A DNA stretch of 64,000 nucleotides from Caenorhabditis remanei (Eukaryota; Nematoda; Chromadorea; Rhabditida; Rhabditidae): contig NC_071332.1 in assembly GCF_010183535.1 (NCBI RefSeq), positions 18,042,001 through 18,106,000 of the forward strand, read 5' to 3'. Positions within the stretch are counted from its first letter, which is position 1. Every line of letters starts with the position of its first letter. This document shows positions 31,759 through 43,968 of this stretch, piece by piece. A program made the translations under genes and the position numbers. The notes beneath the pieces were generated by a model that was given only the letters and a program-made list of their open reading frames with translations, was not told the DNA's origin and did no database searches.

Positions 31759-32890
31759 CTAAATCAAATTTATTCGGGATTTTATCGATGCTACAGAGGG
31801 AATTACAACGTTGAAAGTTTGGTTCCGAGCCATCTTTCTGACTCCGAGCAGCTCACTGAGCTGCTCTTTGAGAAATATCCGATAGGGGGAATGAACCAGT
31901 AGCATAATCATAGTTGATGATAAGCCATACGAAGCAAGCATAAGAAATGCTGTATTGTTCAGAGTTTGATTGAAATAGGTTGAAAAGTATTCGAAAAGGA
32001 TCATGGATAATGGTAAAACCATGAAAATGAAGGGACATCCAATTTGGATAATTAATGCTCTAAGAAACTTCTTCTGTAATTTAATTGTCATTTCCGATAG
32101 TTGAGTTCCGTTCGTTTTCAAAGCACGCCTTGACAATCTTGCAAATGTTGAGAATTGAAAATCTATGAGGACTGCCAAAGTTAAGATGGCGACTATTGTA
32201 AGATTCATGTTTTCTGCGAAGACGAATAGAGCTGGGTCTTCACGAATTTCACGAGGTAAACAGGGAAGTTCCTGGAAAAATTTATCTTCAAACTTCTCTG
32301 TTACGTCCCGTTTTATTACGGCGAAAATATCTGATTTCGCTGACTCCTGATTTTTTGGAATTTCCAAATACATCGGAAGTGTTGCCAGAGACGCGAGTGA
32401 GTAATTAAAACAAAAACATGGAATCCTTATCTTCTGCCAATACGGATTTCCATTACTTAAGATCATATATCGATTTTCTACAACTTGAACCATGGAGACA
32501 CCCATTACTAAAACAATTATTTTCACTAAACAGGCGAAGAAAATGATTAGGGTACTCACTTGCAATCGACATCATCCAGAGGTATACCTGCACACCTTGA
32601 TAGACACCGAGTATTTGGAGAACTCCACTTGGCAGCATAATGGAGAACGGAGCAATTACATATGGACACACCATAAAACCAAACATAACATCAACGAGAG
32701 TAGTGATGATGTGATAGTTTAGCATTGACCATTTCACAGAACTCATTGTTTGGGGAGTCTTAAATATGATACAGTAGGCACCGAGGATATGAAATGGCAT
32801 AGCAATTGCTCCCAGGATATGATAACCTAGGGAATTAAACTCAACGGAATTGAAATAGGAGAATTGGTAGCTCGCGGAGCAGTATGTCAT
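31759..32890 (-). CDS. Srh-type chemoreceptor, copy 2
   Basis: Exons 32560-32890, 32320-32507 and 31759-32271 give 343 aa. Start MTYCSASYQFSYFNS. TM1-2: AIAMPFHILGAYCIIFKTP and MSSVKWSMLNYHI; then VVENRYMIL, LPCLPREIREDP, and NNTAFLMLASYGLSSTMIML in TM7, all Srh marks. The 52-nt intron 1 is chosen over a possible 34-nt one because it gives IAIMGVSM as in the plus-strand paralogue and a normal intron length. Intact. Confidence 0.8.
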
Positions 32891-33475
32891 GATTAGTGAG
32901 CAGAATGAGACATGTTTGGAGGATTGAGGCAAGTTTCACCTGTTCTTGTCATTTCAGACGGGAGCAAGTGTTAATCAATAATGCATGTGATGTGATCTTT
33001 GGGACAAACTAATGAAATTTGCGAAACATAAAAATGTATAACTGGGCACTCCGGAATAACTGTGCAATACATTCAAGAGATGTAGACAAGTAGTAATCCA
33101 CTAACTGCAGTAAGGAAGAGTTTAAAGGCTTAGCAACATATTCACCTGTCATTCCAGAAATTACAATATATAATAATTTTTTGGTCAAAAGCAACAATGT
33201 TTGTAAAGTGGGGAGTATGGGGAGACCTCTGAGCTAGTTTTCAATTCATCCGTGATAACATCTTTCCGGTTTTGCAAATTGTAACGTCCGCTGTTGAACA
33301 GACACAGAGAATATTTCAGATAGTTTCGGCAACGAAAACCTTGACAAACACAAATAGGTATACATTTTCCTAATGTCCGTTCAATTGTTCTTGGTGGGCA
33401 CGAGGTCTGAGAGTGAATACTGAAATCAACCGCGCTCCGCTGAAACCAGAGAAACTTCTAGCGTTAATTGCAATA

Positions 33476-34608
33476 CTAAATCAAATTTATTCTGGATTTC
33501 ACCGATCCTACAGAGGGAATTATAACATTGACAGTTTGGTTCCGAGCCATCTTCTTGACTCCGAACAGCTCACCGAGCTGTTCCTTGAGAAACGTCCGAT
33601 AAGGGGAGTGAACCAGCAGCATCAATATAGTTGATGATAAGCCATACGAAGCAAGCGTAAGAAATACAATATTGTTTACAGTTTGATTGAAAGAAGTTGA
33701 TAAGTATTCGCTAAGAATCATAAATAATGGAAAAAACATGAAAATGCACGGACTTGCAATTTGAATTACATAGGCTCTAAGAAACTTCTTCTGTAATTTG
33801 ATAGTCATTTCCGATAGTTGAGTGTTGCTCTTCTTCAGAGCAAGTCTTGACAATCTTGAAAACGTTAAAAATTGGATGGCTATGAGGATTACAAAGGTGA
33901 GAATGACGGCTACTGTGAGATTCATGTTTTCTGCAACGACAAAAATAGCAGGGTCTTCACGAATTTTGCGAGGTATGCAGGGAACTTTCTGGAAAGAATT
34001 CACATTCGAACTTTCCTGGTACGTTTCGTTTCATTACCGCGAAAATATCTGATTTAGCTGATTCCTGATCCTTGGGAATTTCCAAATACATTGGAAGCGT
34101 TGCCAGAGACGCGAGTGAATAATTAAAACAAAACCATGGAATCCTTATCTTCTGCCATCTCAGGTTTCCATTTTTTAAGATCATATATCGATTTTCTACA
34201 ATCTGAACCATAGAGACAGCCATTACTAAAACAATTATTTTCACTAAACAGGCGCAGAAAAGGATTAGGGGGCTCACTTTCCACCGACGTAATCATCAGG
34301 TATGCCTGCACACCTTGATAGACACCGAGTATTTGGAGAACTCCACTTGGCAGCATGATGGAGAACGGAGCAATTATATATGGACACACCATAAAACCAA
34401 ACATCACATCTACGAGAGTAGTGATGATGTGATAGTTTAACATTGGCCATTTCACAGAACTCATCGTTTGGGGAGTCTTGAATATGATACAGTAGGCACC
34501 GAGGATATGAAATGGTATAGCAATTGCTCCCAGGATATGATAACCTAGAGAATTAAACTCAACGGAATTGAAATAGGAGAATTGGTCGCCCGCGGAGCAG
34601 TATGTCAT
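33476..34608 (-). CDS. Srh-type chemoreceptor, copy 3
   Basis: Exons 34278-34608, 34038-34225 and 33476-33988, the same lengths as copy 2 (331, 188, 513 nt), give 343 aa. Sequence is close to copies 1 and 2 over the whole gene and about 250 bp of upstream flank, so the three are recent tandem copies. Intact; sensory role by family. Confidence 0.8.
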
Positions 34609-35307
34609 GATTAGTGAGCAGAATGAGACATGTTTGGAGGGTTGAGGCAAGTTTCACCTGTTCTTGTCATTTTAGACGGAGCACAATCAATATTGCAACC
34701 AATGTGGTCTTTGGTATTAACTAATGAAATTGGCGAGACTTAAAAATAAATCTCTGGGCACTCCGGAATAACTGTGCAATACATTCAAGATATGTAGGCA
34801 AATAGTAATCCACAGATTGAAATAAGGAAGAGTTGAGAGGCTTAGCAACATATTCACCAGTCATTCCAGAAATCACAATCATTCTTATATCATTCTTCTT
34901 TTAAAAAACAATTTTCTCAGTTTCTGACAATGAGCAGCCCAAGAAGGATTTTGGGAATCTGACAAGAAGATTCGGTTTCAAAATTTTTTTTTATTTTTGG
35001 CCCTGCCTTCATAACTTTTATTCTATTTTGGGGCCTCGCGACCGCCGGTCTAGAAAACTTAACTAACAATTTCGACCTTTAACTCCCACTAGACAAAAAG
35101 GAAATCTGTGCAAGAGCGCTCTACCGATCTTTTTCATAATACCCTTTCACCCAATAAACCTCGACAGGTGAAATCAATGAAACATCATCAGCCTGATCTA
35201 CGGACACCACCTTAAACAAACATCTTTTGTACCTATGTACATATGCAGGTGATATTTTTAAACACGTCCTTTCTTTTCCTCTTCTGATCATTATACCTCC
35301 GTGTGCT

Positions 35308-36866
35308 ATGACCTACTGCTCCGCTTCCTACCAATTCTCCTATCTTGACACCCCCGAGTTCTATACGACAGGCTTACACATCCTGTCTATGATTGCTATC
35401 CCCATTCACCTATTCGGTGCCTATTGCATTCTGTTCAAGACTCCAGAGACCATGAGTTCTGTGAAGTTTACAATGTTCAATTTTCATATGTGGATACTTT
35501 TGGTCGATTTGGTTTTTACTGTACTGGTTTCCCCTTTTCCACTGTTCCCTTTATTTGCAGCAGGTGTATTTGGACTACTGGATGGACTGGGTGTCAACAG
35601 AACATTCCAGACTTTTTTGCAGTTTGGGTCTGTGGAAAGTACAGTAACCCAACCCTGTGAATAAAATTTATCGTCGTAATTGATGAATTTCAGCTATGTA
35701 CATCGGTATGATTCTGATATTTGAGAACCGATATCTGATCATCACTGACGCCAATAAGTACTGGAAGGCTTTTCGAAAACCATGGATGGTGTTGAATTAT
35801 ATCTGCGCAGTTTCTGTGGGAATTCCATTTTATTTGATGATTCCGGAGGATCAGGAGAGCTCGAGAAGCAAGGTTTTTGAGGTATGATGGCCGTGCAAAA
35901 GTTCGGCCACCAGGAATTTCAAAATTTGACGGTCAGGTCGATGGAAAGTCATACTTGAATTTTAGACCTCCTGGAACCTAACACTTGAGAAGAAATGTAG
36001 TGTCGGGGAACGTCGGCTACCGAATCTAACAGAAATCACCGGTACATTTTTTAGCGCGGTCCAAGGCCAAGGATCTGTAAACTCAATTAAGAACAAGAAG
36101 TCTAATGAATTCCGATTTCTCTTTTGGGGGCGTGGCTTAAAATTTGAGTAGAAAATTATGCGCGAAAACGCGGACTGTCACTTGAAAAACTATACCACAG
36201 CAGTGCAGGGCGTAAGGTCCGCAACAAACAGATTTGAATTTTTTCGAGTCGCGTTGCGTGCGCGTCGCGGTTCATATTGCCTTGGCACTGTGGTGCGACG
36301 GAGCGCGTTTCGATCTTACGCCTCCCACTCCTTTGTTTTTATTCCAGAAACTTTCCTGCCTTATCCCCATCCTTCCCTCTGAATCCCTATTTGTTATATC
36401 TGATGATATCACATTTTTCATTGTCCGAGGAGCGATATTCGATGGAACTATCGTATTTCAAATTGTTATACTCGCTTGGCTCACAAGGCGTGGATTGAAG
36501 AAATATGGAAAAGGAAAATCGGAGAAAACTGTGAGACTTCAAAAGCAGTTTCTCAGAGCTCTGAATATTCAGCTGCTGATCCCTTTTATATCTCTAGTTA
36601 TCCCCTTGTTTTATATATTTATGGAGTACCAATTATCATTTTTTATTCAAAAATATAATAATATTGGATTTATTATATTCGCATCACATGGATTGTTGTC
36701 GAGTGTGGTTATGCTTGGTGTGCACTCTCCGTATCGAGAATTTATATTTCAAATGTTTCGAAATTTTGGATATTTATTAGGGATGAGAACTTGTGCTGGG
36801 AGAGGGGATATGACGAGCGTAGGGACTTCAGTTGTGTCTGTAACCAGAAATGTTATTGTTGTGTAA
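35308..36866 (+). CDS. Srh-type chemoreceptor, plus-strand paralogue
   Basis: Exons 35308-35638, 35694-35881 and 36348-36866 (331, 188 and 519 nt) give 345 aa, matching the exon plan of copies 2 and 3. Start MTYCSASYQFSYLDT; AIPIHLFGAYCILFKTPETM, ILIFENRYLI, and NNIGFIIFASHGLLSSVVML are Srh signatures. It is more diverged than the minus copies. Intron 2 (466 nt) holds a dispersed repeat (36185-36335) shared with gene D. Divergently placed from copy 3. Confidence 0.8.
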
Positions 36867-37273
36867 TAAATGCAATCGCGCCCCACTGAACCTAAAATTC
36901 AGATAGCACGAGTCATTTTTAGTCTATATCCCTGAAGTCTAATGAAGCGCCTTTGCACACGGCTTGGCTGGGTGCTAATTGAGTCGCCGCTCAGCCGAAT
37001 CGCCCTCTTATAACGTGGACGAACAATAGGGAGTTAAATTTTTCTTTTTTCTGCAAAAAAATCTCGCACAAACAGTATCGAATCAATAAAAAAGGAAAAA
37101 TAGTTTTTCAAAGGTTTTTGGATACATTTTTTGAATTTCGCGCTAATTTTACGCTTTTTTTGGTGCGCAGATGTTTTATATGGACTTTCAATGACCCTGT
37201 GTAGAAAGATGATGTGTTTTACAATTGAAATTTAAAAAAGAAACTTAACAACATTTATTCAACATAACAATTA
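36867..37273. other. intergenic, nothing recognised
   Basis: AT-rich, without open coding stretches of note. The right part is the 3' flank of the first BTB gene. Confidence 0.5.
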
Positions 37274-37959
37274 TTACTGCCAACCACTACTACCGTAACT
37301 ACTATTATTACTGGAACGATCCTTTGCCTTGTCAACCAAATAAAAGTATCTTTGGAAAAGTTTCGATCTAGTGTGATCAGTAAAATCAATAGTTGCATTA
37401 TACATATTATTGAAATCTTCTTTTTTCGAGTATCCCATCAGAATATGTTCGAGAAGAATCTCCAAATTGTATTTATCCGCCAATTCCAGCTTTCTGATTC
37501 GACTGATTCGACTGCAACTAATCGATAATTCCACGTGGCGCTTCGCAGCTGGGAGAAAGAATCGATCGGCGAGTTGGAGGAGTCGTTCCGAGTTTTCAAC
37601 TATAAAATGATGTTGTCAATTTGCCATAGAGCGCGATTACTCACTAGTTGGCTCAATCGGATTCGGATGAACCAAGCTCAAAACTGTAGCAAAATCCTCA
37701 AAATTGACGTCTTCAATCGGAATTTCCTGCATTGATTTTTCCTTGAAATCGGAGTTAAAGAGAGTGTTGAAGTAGTCGGAGTGACAGGAGAGAAGCTGGA
37801 ATTTGAAATGATTTTTTGGGGAAATTCGAATTCCCGCCGAACCGTTTTGTTGACATGAAGCTTCTTTCCGTCGACAACCAGAATCGCATCGGTTTTGTCC
37901 GATGAAGCGAAAGCCATTTCGTAGATAGTAATAACAGGCGGTGCGGACTGTTCCGACAT
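37274..37959 (-). CDS. BTB-domain protein 1
   Basis: Exons 37843-37959, 37645-37795 and 37274-37599 give 197 aa. Start MSEQSAPPVITIYEM. Residues ~18-90 are the BTB fold (DAILVVDGKKLHVNK, LLSCHSDYFNTLFNSDFKEKSM, DFATVLSLVHPNPIEPT). Then LLQLADRFFLPAAKRHVEL and LADKYNLEILLEHIL, a short BACK-like helical region, ending in a Ser/Asn-rich tail. No MATH or Kelch part. In this family BTB binds CUL-3 and the rest is thought to choose the substrate. First exon is 9 nt longer than the 108 nt typical of its neighbours. Confidence 0.8.
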
Positions 37960-38305
37960 GGTTTAGTCTGAAAATGATAACTAGAAATTGGCTGGGGCGC
38001 GTTTGCAACGAATTTTGGGCGGGGGCTTAATTTTATTTTCAAAATTTTAGATTTCGGATTTGGAATTGCATTTTTTGTAAAAGTTTTTTGAAGAAAATCT
38101 TTAAAAATGAATTTCTTTTTTTTTTAATTTAGAATTAAATAAACTCAAATTCAGATCACAGGAGATTTTATCGCAAAAATCTGTAGTGCATTCATGAAAT
38201 ATTATTGAAAGATTTCAAAACTTCGAGCAAATATAAATTCACAAAAAGCACTAATGGAATAACAAGAAATTTATTCAGAAATAACAAAAATTCAGTCATT
38301 TATGA

Positions 38306-38432
38306 GCACGATCTTACAACCGCGCTCTACCGAAACCGAAAAAATTGTGTGCGAAATTGAAATATTCAGAGAAAAAATAGACATTTATCAAGGGAATTTC
38401 GGTGGAGCGCGGTTGTAAGAACTGTGCCGAGC
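38306..38432. mobile_element. MITE family A, copy 4
   Basis: GCACGATCTTACAACCGCGC on the left and GTTGTAAGAACTGTGCCGAGC on the right, followed by TA. The right end plus the TA forms the stop codon of the adjoining BTB gene. Confidence 0.8.
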
Positions 38433-39078
38433 TAAATAAAATGATAACCAACTTTAAAGAAGAAATCGTCGAAAATTATGCTTTTTGTCATAGCAGAAAA
38501 TTCTTTACAGATTTTAAACATGTCTTTGTAATCATCACGGCATCGAAATGTATTCAACACGTGACTCAAAAGAATTCTGCATTCGTATCTGCCGGCCAAT
38601 TCAAGTTTTTCAAATTTATCCATATTGGTCAGGCCGATCAAAAGTTCCAAGTGGTGTCTTGCGGCTGGCATTAAGAATCGATCGGCGAGTTTCAGAAGGT
38701 TCTCGAACTTTTCCAAGTCATCTGATAAAATTCCAATAATGACCAACAACCAAACAATCGAACCTACTTTTCATCGCAATAGGACTCTGCTGAATGAAAC
38801 TCAAGAGTGTAGCAAAATCTTCAAAATTGACGTCTTCAATCGGAATTTCCTGCATCGATTTTTCTTTGAATTCTCCATTGAAAAGTGTTTTGAAGAAGTC
38901 GGAGTGATAGGAGAGAAGCTGGAATACTTTTCGTGATTATTGAGAAATTCGAACTTTCAGAAAAACTAACCGATTTATTGACATGCAACTTCTTCTCACC
39001 GACAACCAGAATCGCGTCAGTTTTGTCCGATGGAGCGAATGTAGACTCGTAAATACTCACAGCTGGAGTTTCAGACAT
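38432..39078 (-). CDS. BTB-domain protein 2, ends in a MITE
   Basis: Exons 38971-39078, 38768-38918 and 38432-38721 give 182 aa (start MSETPAVSIYESTFAPSDK; LLSYHSDFFKTLFNGEF; LADRFLMPAARHHLELL). The last codons read GYHFI followed by TAG; that TAG is made of the TA next to the MITE and the first MITE base. Relative to neighbours the C-terminus ends where the insertion lies, so the tail was probably cut or replaced. Confidence 0.75.
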
Positions 39079-39406
39079 TTTCCTTTGAGACTCGTTAAAA
39101 TTCTCTGTTGAAAAAAGTGTTGAAAATTTATAAGAGATCAATGCATTCAAAATCAATTAGAAAAATATATGTTGAGATTGTAGAACTCAAAAGTGTGAGC
39201 ACGCAACAATTAGGAAACAACAACAATTCAGCTTTATTCAACAAAAAGGAACTGGATAATATATGGGAATATTTTCCATACGAAAGTGGAGAACTTGCTG
39301 AGAATTGGCACACATATACTTTCAAATGCGCTCAATTGAATGGCATTGTCAAAATTTGCAGATTTGCAACGCCATTTAATTGAGAATATTCGAAAGTAAA
39401 TGTGTG

Positions 39407-40104
39407 CTAATTTTCAGCAAATTCATCACTATCGTATGAATAATAAGAACCACTTGGACGAAAACAGTCTGCGTGATTTTCTGTAACAATATCAAACAGT
39501 TTAGCTTTCAACTCTGTAGATAATGGTCTTTCGGCGCTGTAACCAAGATGATAGAATTCTTTCTGCTCTGCGGCATACAATTCCAATGTTTTCTGGAGAA
39601 GAGTATCCAAATTGTACTTGTCAGCAATTTCAAGTTTATCGATTGATCTGAATTCTGAAGACGAGCAAATGAAAAGTTCCACTTGGCGTTTGGCGGCTGG
39701 TAGAAGGAATCGATCCGCAAGTTTCAGAATATTTTGGGCGTTGTCGTCTGAAATAAGGTTCTGGTGAAGAGTTCGATTGGGTAAGTTTTCTTACAAGATA
39801 GTTCCATCGGATTATGATGAACAAGACTCAAAAGAGTAGCGAAATCTTCAAATTCAACGTCTTCAATCGGAATCTCTGGCATCGATTTTTCCTTGAATTC
39901 TCCATTGAAAAGGGTGTTGAAATAGTCGGAATGGTAGGAGAGAAGCTGAAACACTTATTGGGATTTTTATGAAATTCGAAATTTCGCGCAAATTACCGCT
40001 TTGTTAACATGTAACTTCTTTCCCGCGACGACCAGAATCGCGTCAGTTTTGTCCGATGGAGCGAATGTTGACTCGTAAATACTGACAACTGGAGTTTCAG
40101 ACAT
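39407..40104 (-). CDS. BTB-domain protein 3
   Basis: Exons 39997-40104, 39795-39945 and 39407-39747 give 199 aa. Start MSETPVVSIYESTF; LLSYHSDYFNTLFNGEFKEK; LADRFLLPAAKRQVELFI; ADKYNLDTLLQKTLELY. It has a Ser/Tyr/acidic tail (SYYSYDSDEFAEN). Upstream conserved block at 40193-40224. Confidence 0.8.
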
Positions 40105-40192
40105 TGTTATCTGCAAAATGAAGGTAAAATGGGCATTTTTGACACAATTTTCGAGTTGATTTGCAAACTTTAACGGAAAATGAGCAATAGTC

Positions 40193-40224
40193 GTGTTTGC
40201 GTACTTTTCCAACTACAGTACTCC
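40193..40224 (-). promoter_or_regulatory. conserved upstream block, BTB 3
   Basis: GTGTTTGCGTACTTTTCC then AACTACAGTACTCC, about 90 bp before the ATG. Same block in the same place at other BTB genes. Confidence 0.5.
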
Positions 40225-40436
40225 AAAAAATATATAATTTGGAGCAAAGATTTCAAGTTTAGTGATAAATCAGATTAAAATTTCGGAAAACGCTTGAGGG
40301 CTCGTAGAACTCAAAACAATGAGTCTATTAAATATTGTAAGAGCTGACAAAACTCAACACAGAATAAGAAGAAACTTTAAAGGTAAAAACAAGAAGAAAC
40401 GTTTATAAAATTTCAAAGGCAACAAATTTAAAGGAT

Positions 40437-41093
40437 TTAGCGCTTAAGAAGATAGAATAAGTGTTTTTCTGTAAAAATTTCAAACAATCTAGACTTCAAC
40501 TCTGTAGATAAATGATTCCCGAATCCGAAACGAAACTCATAGAATGCATCTCGATCTGCGGTAAACCAATCTAATGTTTTCTGGAGAAGAGTATCCAGAT
40601 TGTACTTGTCAGCAATTGTCAGTTTATCGAGAGAACTGAACTCCGAAGACGTCCAAATAAAAAGTTCCACGTGGCGTTTGGCAGCTGGTAGAAGGAATCG
40701 ATCCGAAAGTTTCACGATATCTTCAGCGTTGCTATCTGACAATAAATTTTGGTGAAAAGTTCTATTGGATGAAGTTTCTTACCAGATAGTTCCATCGGAC
40801 TATGATGGACCAGACTCAAGAGTGTAGCGAAATCTTCGAAATCGACATCTTCAATCGAAATTTCTGGCATTGATTTTTCTTTGAATTCTCCATTGAAAAG
40901 TGTGTTGAAATAGTCGGAATGGTAGGAAAGAAGCTGAAAATCTTACCGAGATTTTTGAGAAAATCTTATTTTCAGAAACAATTACCGCTTTGTTAACATG
41001 TAACTTTTTTCCGTCGACAACCAAAATTGCATCAGTTTTATCCGATGGAGCGAATGTTGACTCGTGGATACTCATTTCTGGAGTTTCAGACAT
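40437..41093 (-). CDS. BTB-domain protein 4
   Basis: Exons 40986-41093, 40783-40933 and 40437-40735 give 185 aa. Nearest to BTB 3 (IADKYNLDTLLQKTLDW), start MSETPEMSIHESTF. The C-terminus is shorter (ends FYLLKR). Confidence 0.8.
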
Positions 41094-41182
41094 TCTTATC
41101 TGCAAAATGTAGCTAAAATGGATATTTTTGACACAATTTTTGAACATGTTTTGATAATATCAACGGAAAATGAGGAATAGTC

Positions 41183-41213
41183 GTGTTTGCATATTTCTTG
41201 AACTACAGTCTCC
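41183..41213 (-). promoter_or_regulatory. conserved upstream block, BTB 4
   Basis: GTGTTTGCATATTTCTTG then AACTACAGTCTCC; weaker copy of the block, about 90 bp before the ATG. Confidence 0.45.
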
Positions 41214-41476
41214 AATGAGTGAACATTTTCTGGCGATTGCTACGAAAAGGAAGAAACCGTCAAAAAATCTCGATAATTGCAGTTTTATTTCACGGAAATG
41301 TAAATAGTTTATGCTCAATAAGTCAAAGTGTTCTGTCTGTTTGCCGAATTTCCGAAAGAAAAAATATTTTAAGAGTTCGAAGAACTCAAAACAATGAGCA
41401 CGCAGTAAAAAGAATAGAAAACAACAACATTCAACTTTATTCAACAAAAAGGGGCTGGATAAACAGAATAAATTCA

Positions 41477-42115
41477 TTAAAGACCCCAACAATATTTATC
41501 AAAAAACATTTGAAAAATTCTCGATTTCAGGTCACTGGATAATTTCTCAGATTCAAAAGCCATATCAGCAAATGAGCTCCGCGTAGTGTACATCGACAGT
41601 GCTCGTTCAAGAAGGAACTCCAATTTGTACTTGTCACCCAACTTGAGTTTTTCGATACGCTCGAATTCGGGAGACGTCAAAATGAAAAGTTCCACTTGAC
41701 TTTTAGGACCGCGAAGAAGAAATCGATCGGCAAGTTTTAGAAGACTTTCGGCGTTTTCACCTGAAAATTATTCCATGTTTGATTGTGGGCGCTGTTTTTT
41801 TTACTTGTAATTTCTATTGGATTATCTTGAAGAAGACTCAAAAGTGTAGCAAAATCTTCGAATTTGACATCTTCAATTGGAATTTCAGGCATCGACGTTT
41901 CCTTGAAATCACCATTGAATAGAGTGTTGAAGTAGTCGGAGTGGTAGGAGAGAAGCTGAAAATCTTATTGGGATTATTAAGAAATTCGAAATTTCAGAAA
42001 CAATTACCGCTTTATTGACATGAAGTTTATTTCCGCCGACAACCAGAATCGCGTCAGTTTTGTCGGATGGAGCGAATGTTGACTCGTAGATACTGATTGT
42101 AGGGGTTGCAGACAT
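41477..42115 (-). CDS. BTB-domain protein 5
   Basis: Exons 42008-42115, 41805-41955 and 41477-41760 give 180 aa. Start MSATPTISIYESTF; the second half has LADRFLLRGPKSQVELFIL in place of LLPAAKR, and LGDKYKLEFLLERALSMY. Confidence 0.8.
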
Positions 42116-42203
42116 TTTTATCTGCAAAATGAAGCAAAATGGACATTTTTGACACAAATTTCGAGTTTGATTTGCAAATTTCAACGGAAAATGAGCTGTA
42201 GCC

Positions 42204-42234
42204 GTGTTTGCGTACTTTTCCAACTACAGCACGG
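42204..42234 (-). promoter_or_regulatory. conserved upstream block, BTB 5
   Basis: GTGTTTGCGTACTTTTCC then AACTACAGCACGG, about 90 bp before the ATG. Confidence 0.5.
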
Positions 42235-42741
42235 TGATTTTTTCGGAACCACTTGGTTTGATTTCTAGGCCATCACATTGGCGGCCGCGAGCAACCAATG
42301 CACCGTTGAAATTTCTAGACCCTCAACTTCGATTTGAATTTTCTCAAAATCTATCTATGATATCTAGAAGTCTTTCTATGGTAACGCTTAAGAAAAGAGT
42401 GGAGAATTTTTAGCAAAAAATTACATTCTATGAATTCGCCGGCTTCACACATTAATCGGCCATTCACTTTTCTTGACATTCAATACAGTGTAAAAAATTA
42501 TTCCATGTTTCGGATGCGCTCTACCTGCACGTGCGAGAGAAGAGAGACGCAGAGCCAAACGCGTGCCGCAGTTGCAAAAACCAATTGAAAATCCCAAAGA
42601 GAGCAATTCTTCCACAATCAAATAGAAAAATATATATGTTACAAGAGCTTGTAGAACTCAAATCAGTGAGCACGCAGTAAAACGGTTAGGAAACAAAAAC
42701 ATTAAACTTTATCCAAAGAAGGAGAACAAGTAATCATTTAA

Positions 42742-43876
42742 CTATATAAACAAATCGAGAAATTTAAAAATAATTTTTATTTTTGACACGAGAGAAATCT
42801 CTCTATTTGATTTATAGGTGAAATCGGTGAAGTCGCCTGGACTAGTGTACAATGCGATCATCCGCTCAAGAAGAACATCCATTTCGTATTTGTCAGCCAG
42901 TTTCAGTTTTTCGATTTGTTCGAATTCCGATGATGTCCAAATGAAATTTTCCACTAGACGTTTGGGACCAGGGAGAAGAAACCGATCAGCAAGTTCTAGA
43001 AGATTCTCAGTGTTTTGTTCTGAAAATCTTTGTATGTTTGATTATTGAGCGATAGTTTTTTTTACTTGTAATCGCTTCCGGATTATCTTGAAGAAGACTC
43101 AAAAGAGTAGCGAAATCTTCGAAATTGACATCTTTAATTTCGATTTCTGGCATAGATTTTTCTTTGAATTCTCCGTTGAAAAGTGTTTTGAAATACTCGG
43201 AGTGGTTGGAGAGAACCTGGAATACGTTAACAGGCTTTTGAGATTTTCAAATGTTTATGTAAACCAACCGCTTTATTGACAGGAATTTTCTTTCCCTCCA
43301 CCACCAGAATCGCATCATTTTTATCCGATTTAGTGAATGTTGACTCAGAGAATGTTGAGAGTGCTCTTTCGAGAAGAGAATTCAAATTGTACTTGTCAGC
43401 AATTTCTAGTTTTTCAATACGTTCGAATTCCGAAGACGTCCAAATGAAATTTTCCACTAGACTTTTAGGACCAGGGAGAAGGAATCGATCAGCGAGTTCT
43501 AGAAGATTTTCGGCATTATCCTCTGAAAATCTTTCCATATTTGATGTTCAGCTCTGTTTTTTTACTTGTAATCTCAATTGGATTATCTTGAAGAAGACTC
43601 AAAAGAGTTGCGAAATCTTCGAAATTGACATCTTCAATCGGAATTTCCGGAATTGATTTCTCATCGGAGTCCGAGTTGAAAAGTTCTTTGAAGCGGACGG
43701 AGTGGTAGGAGAGAAGCTGGAATACGTTTACAGATTTTTGAGAAATTCGTATTTTCAGAAACAATTACCGCTTTATTGACATGCAATTTCTTTCCGTCGA
43801 CAATCAGAATCGCGTCAGTTTTTACCGATGGAGCGAATGTTTTTTCGTGAATACTCATTTCTGGAGTTTCAGACAT
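42742..43876 (-). CDS. tandem-BTB fusion protein (two BTB units)
   Basis: Exons 43769-43876, 43566-43716, 43269-43522, 43066-43216 and 42742-43019 join in phase to 313 aa. The first unit starts MSETPEMSIHEKTF. The middle exon is a hybrid: it begins as a normal last exon (NAENLLELADRFLLPGPKSLVENFI, IADKYNLNSLLERALST) and after about 70 residues turns into a first exon (FSESTFTKSDKNDAILVVE, PVNKA). The second unit then has its own 151-nt exon (VLSNHSEYF) and last exon. Thus the tail of one gene and the start of the next were deleted in frame, giving BTB-helical-BTB-helical. Fully open. Confidence 0.75.
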
Positions 43877-43968
43877 ATTTTCTTGAGGCTCGGTGAAATT
43901 CTCTGCTGAAATGTGATCGATTTGATATATAAATCTTAAGAGAGTAAACCTTTCACAATCACATACTA

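Larger units (their letters stand above)
31540..34890. repeat. conserved block upstream of each Srh copy
   Basis: Three copies (about 31540-31700, 33010-33190 and 34730-34890) share TGCAATACATTCAAGA, GTAGTAATCCAC and GAAGAGTT words. On the minus strand the latter two read openly as KPLNSSL..VDYYL.T.LECIAQLFRSAQ; the first has stops. It may be an old exon carried along with the duplication; no family is recognised. Confidence 0.4.

Noticed and set aside
32526..32559. 34-nt intron in Srh copy 2
   Set aside because: Too short for normal nematode splicing; a 52-nt alternative with a better acceptor (TGTTTTAG) keeps the frame and matches the plus paralogue.
36158..36382. Possible exon in the Srh intron
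   Set aside because: Built on the dispersed CpG-rich repeat; the real exon begins at the TTCCAG acceptor at 36348.
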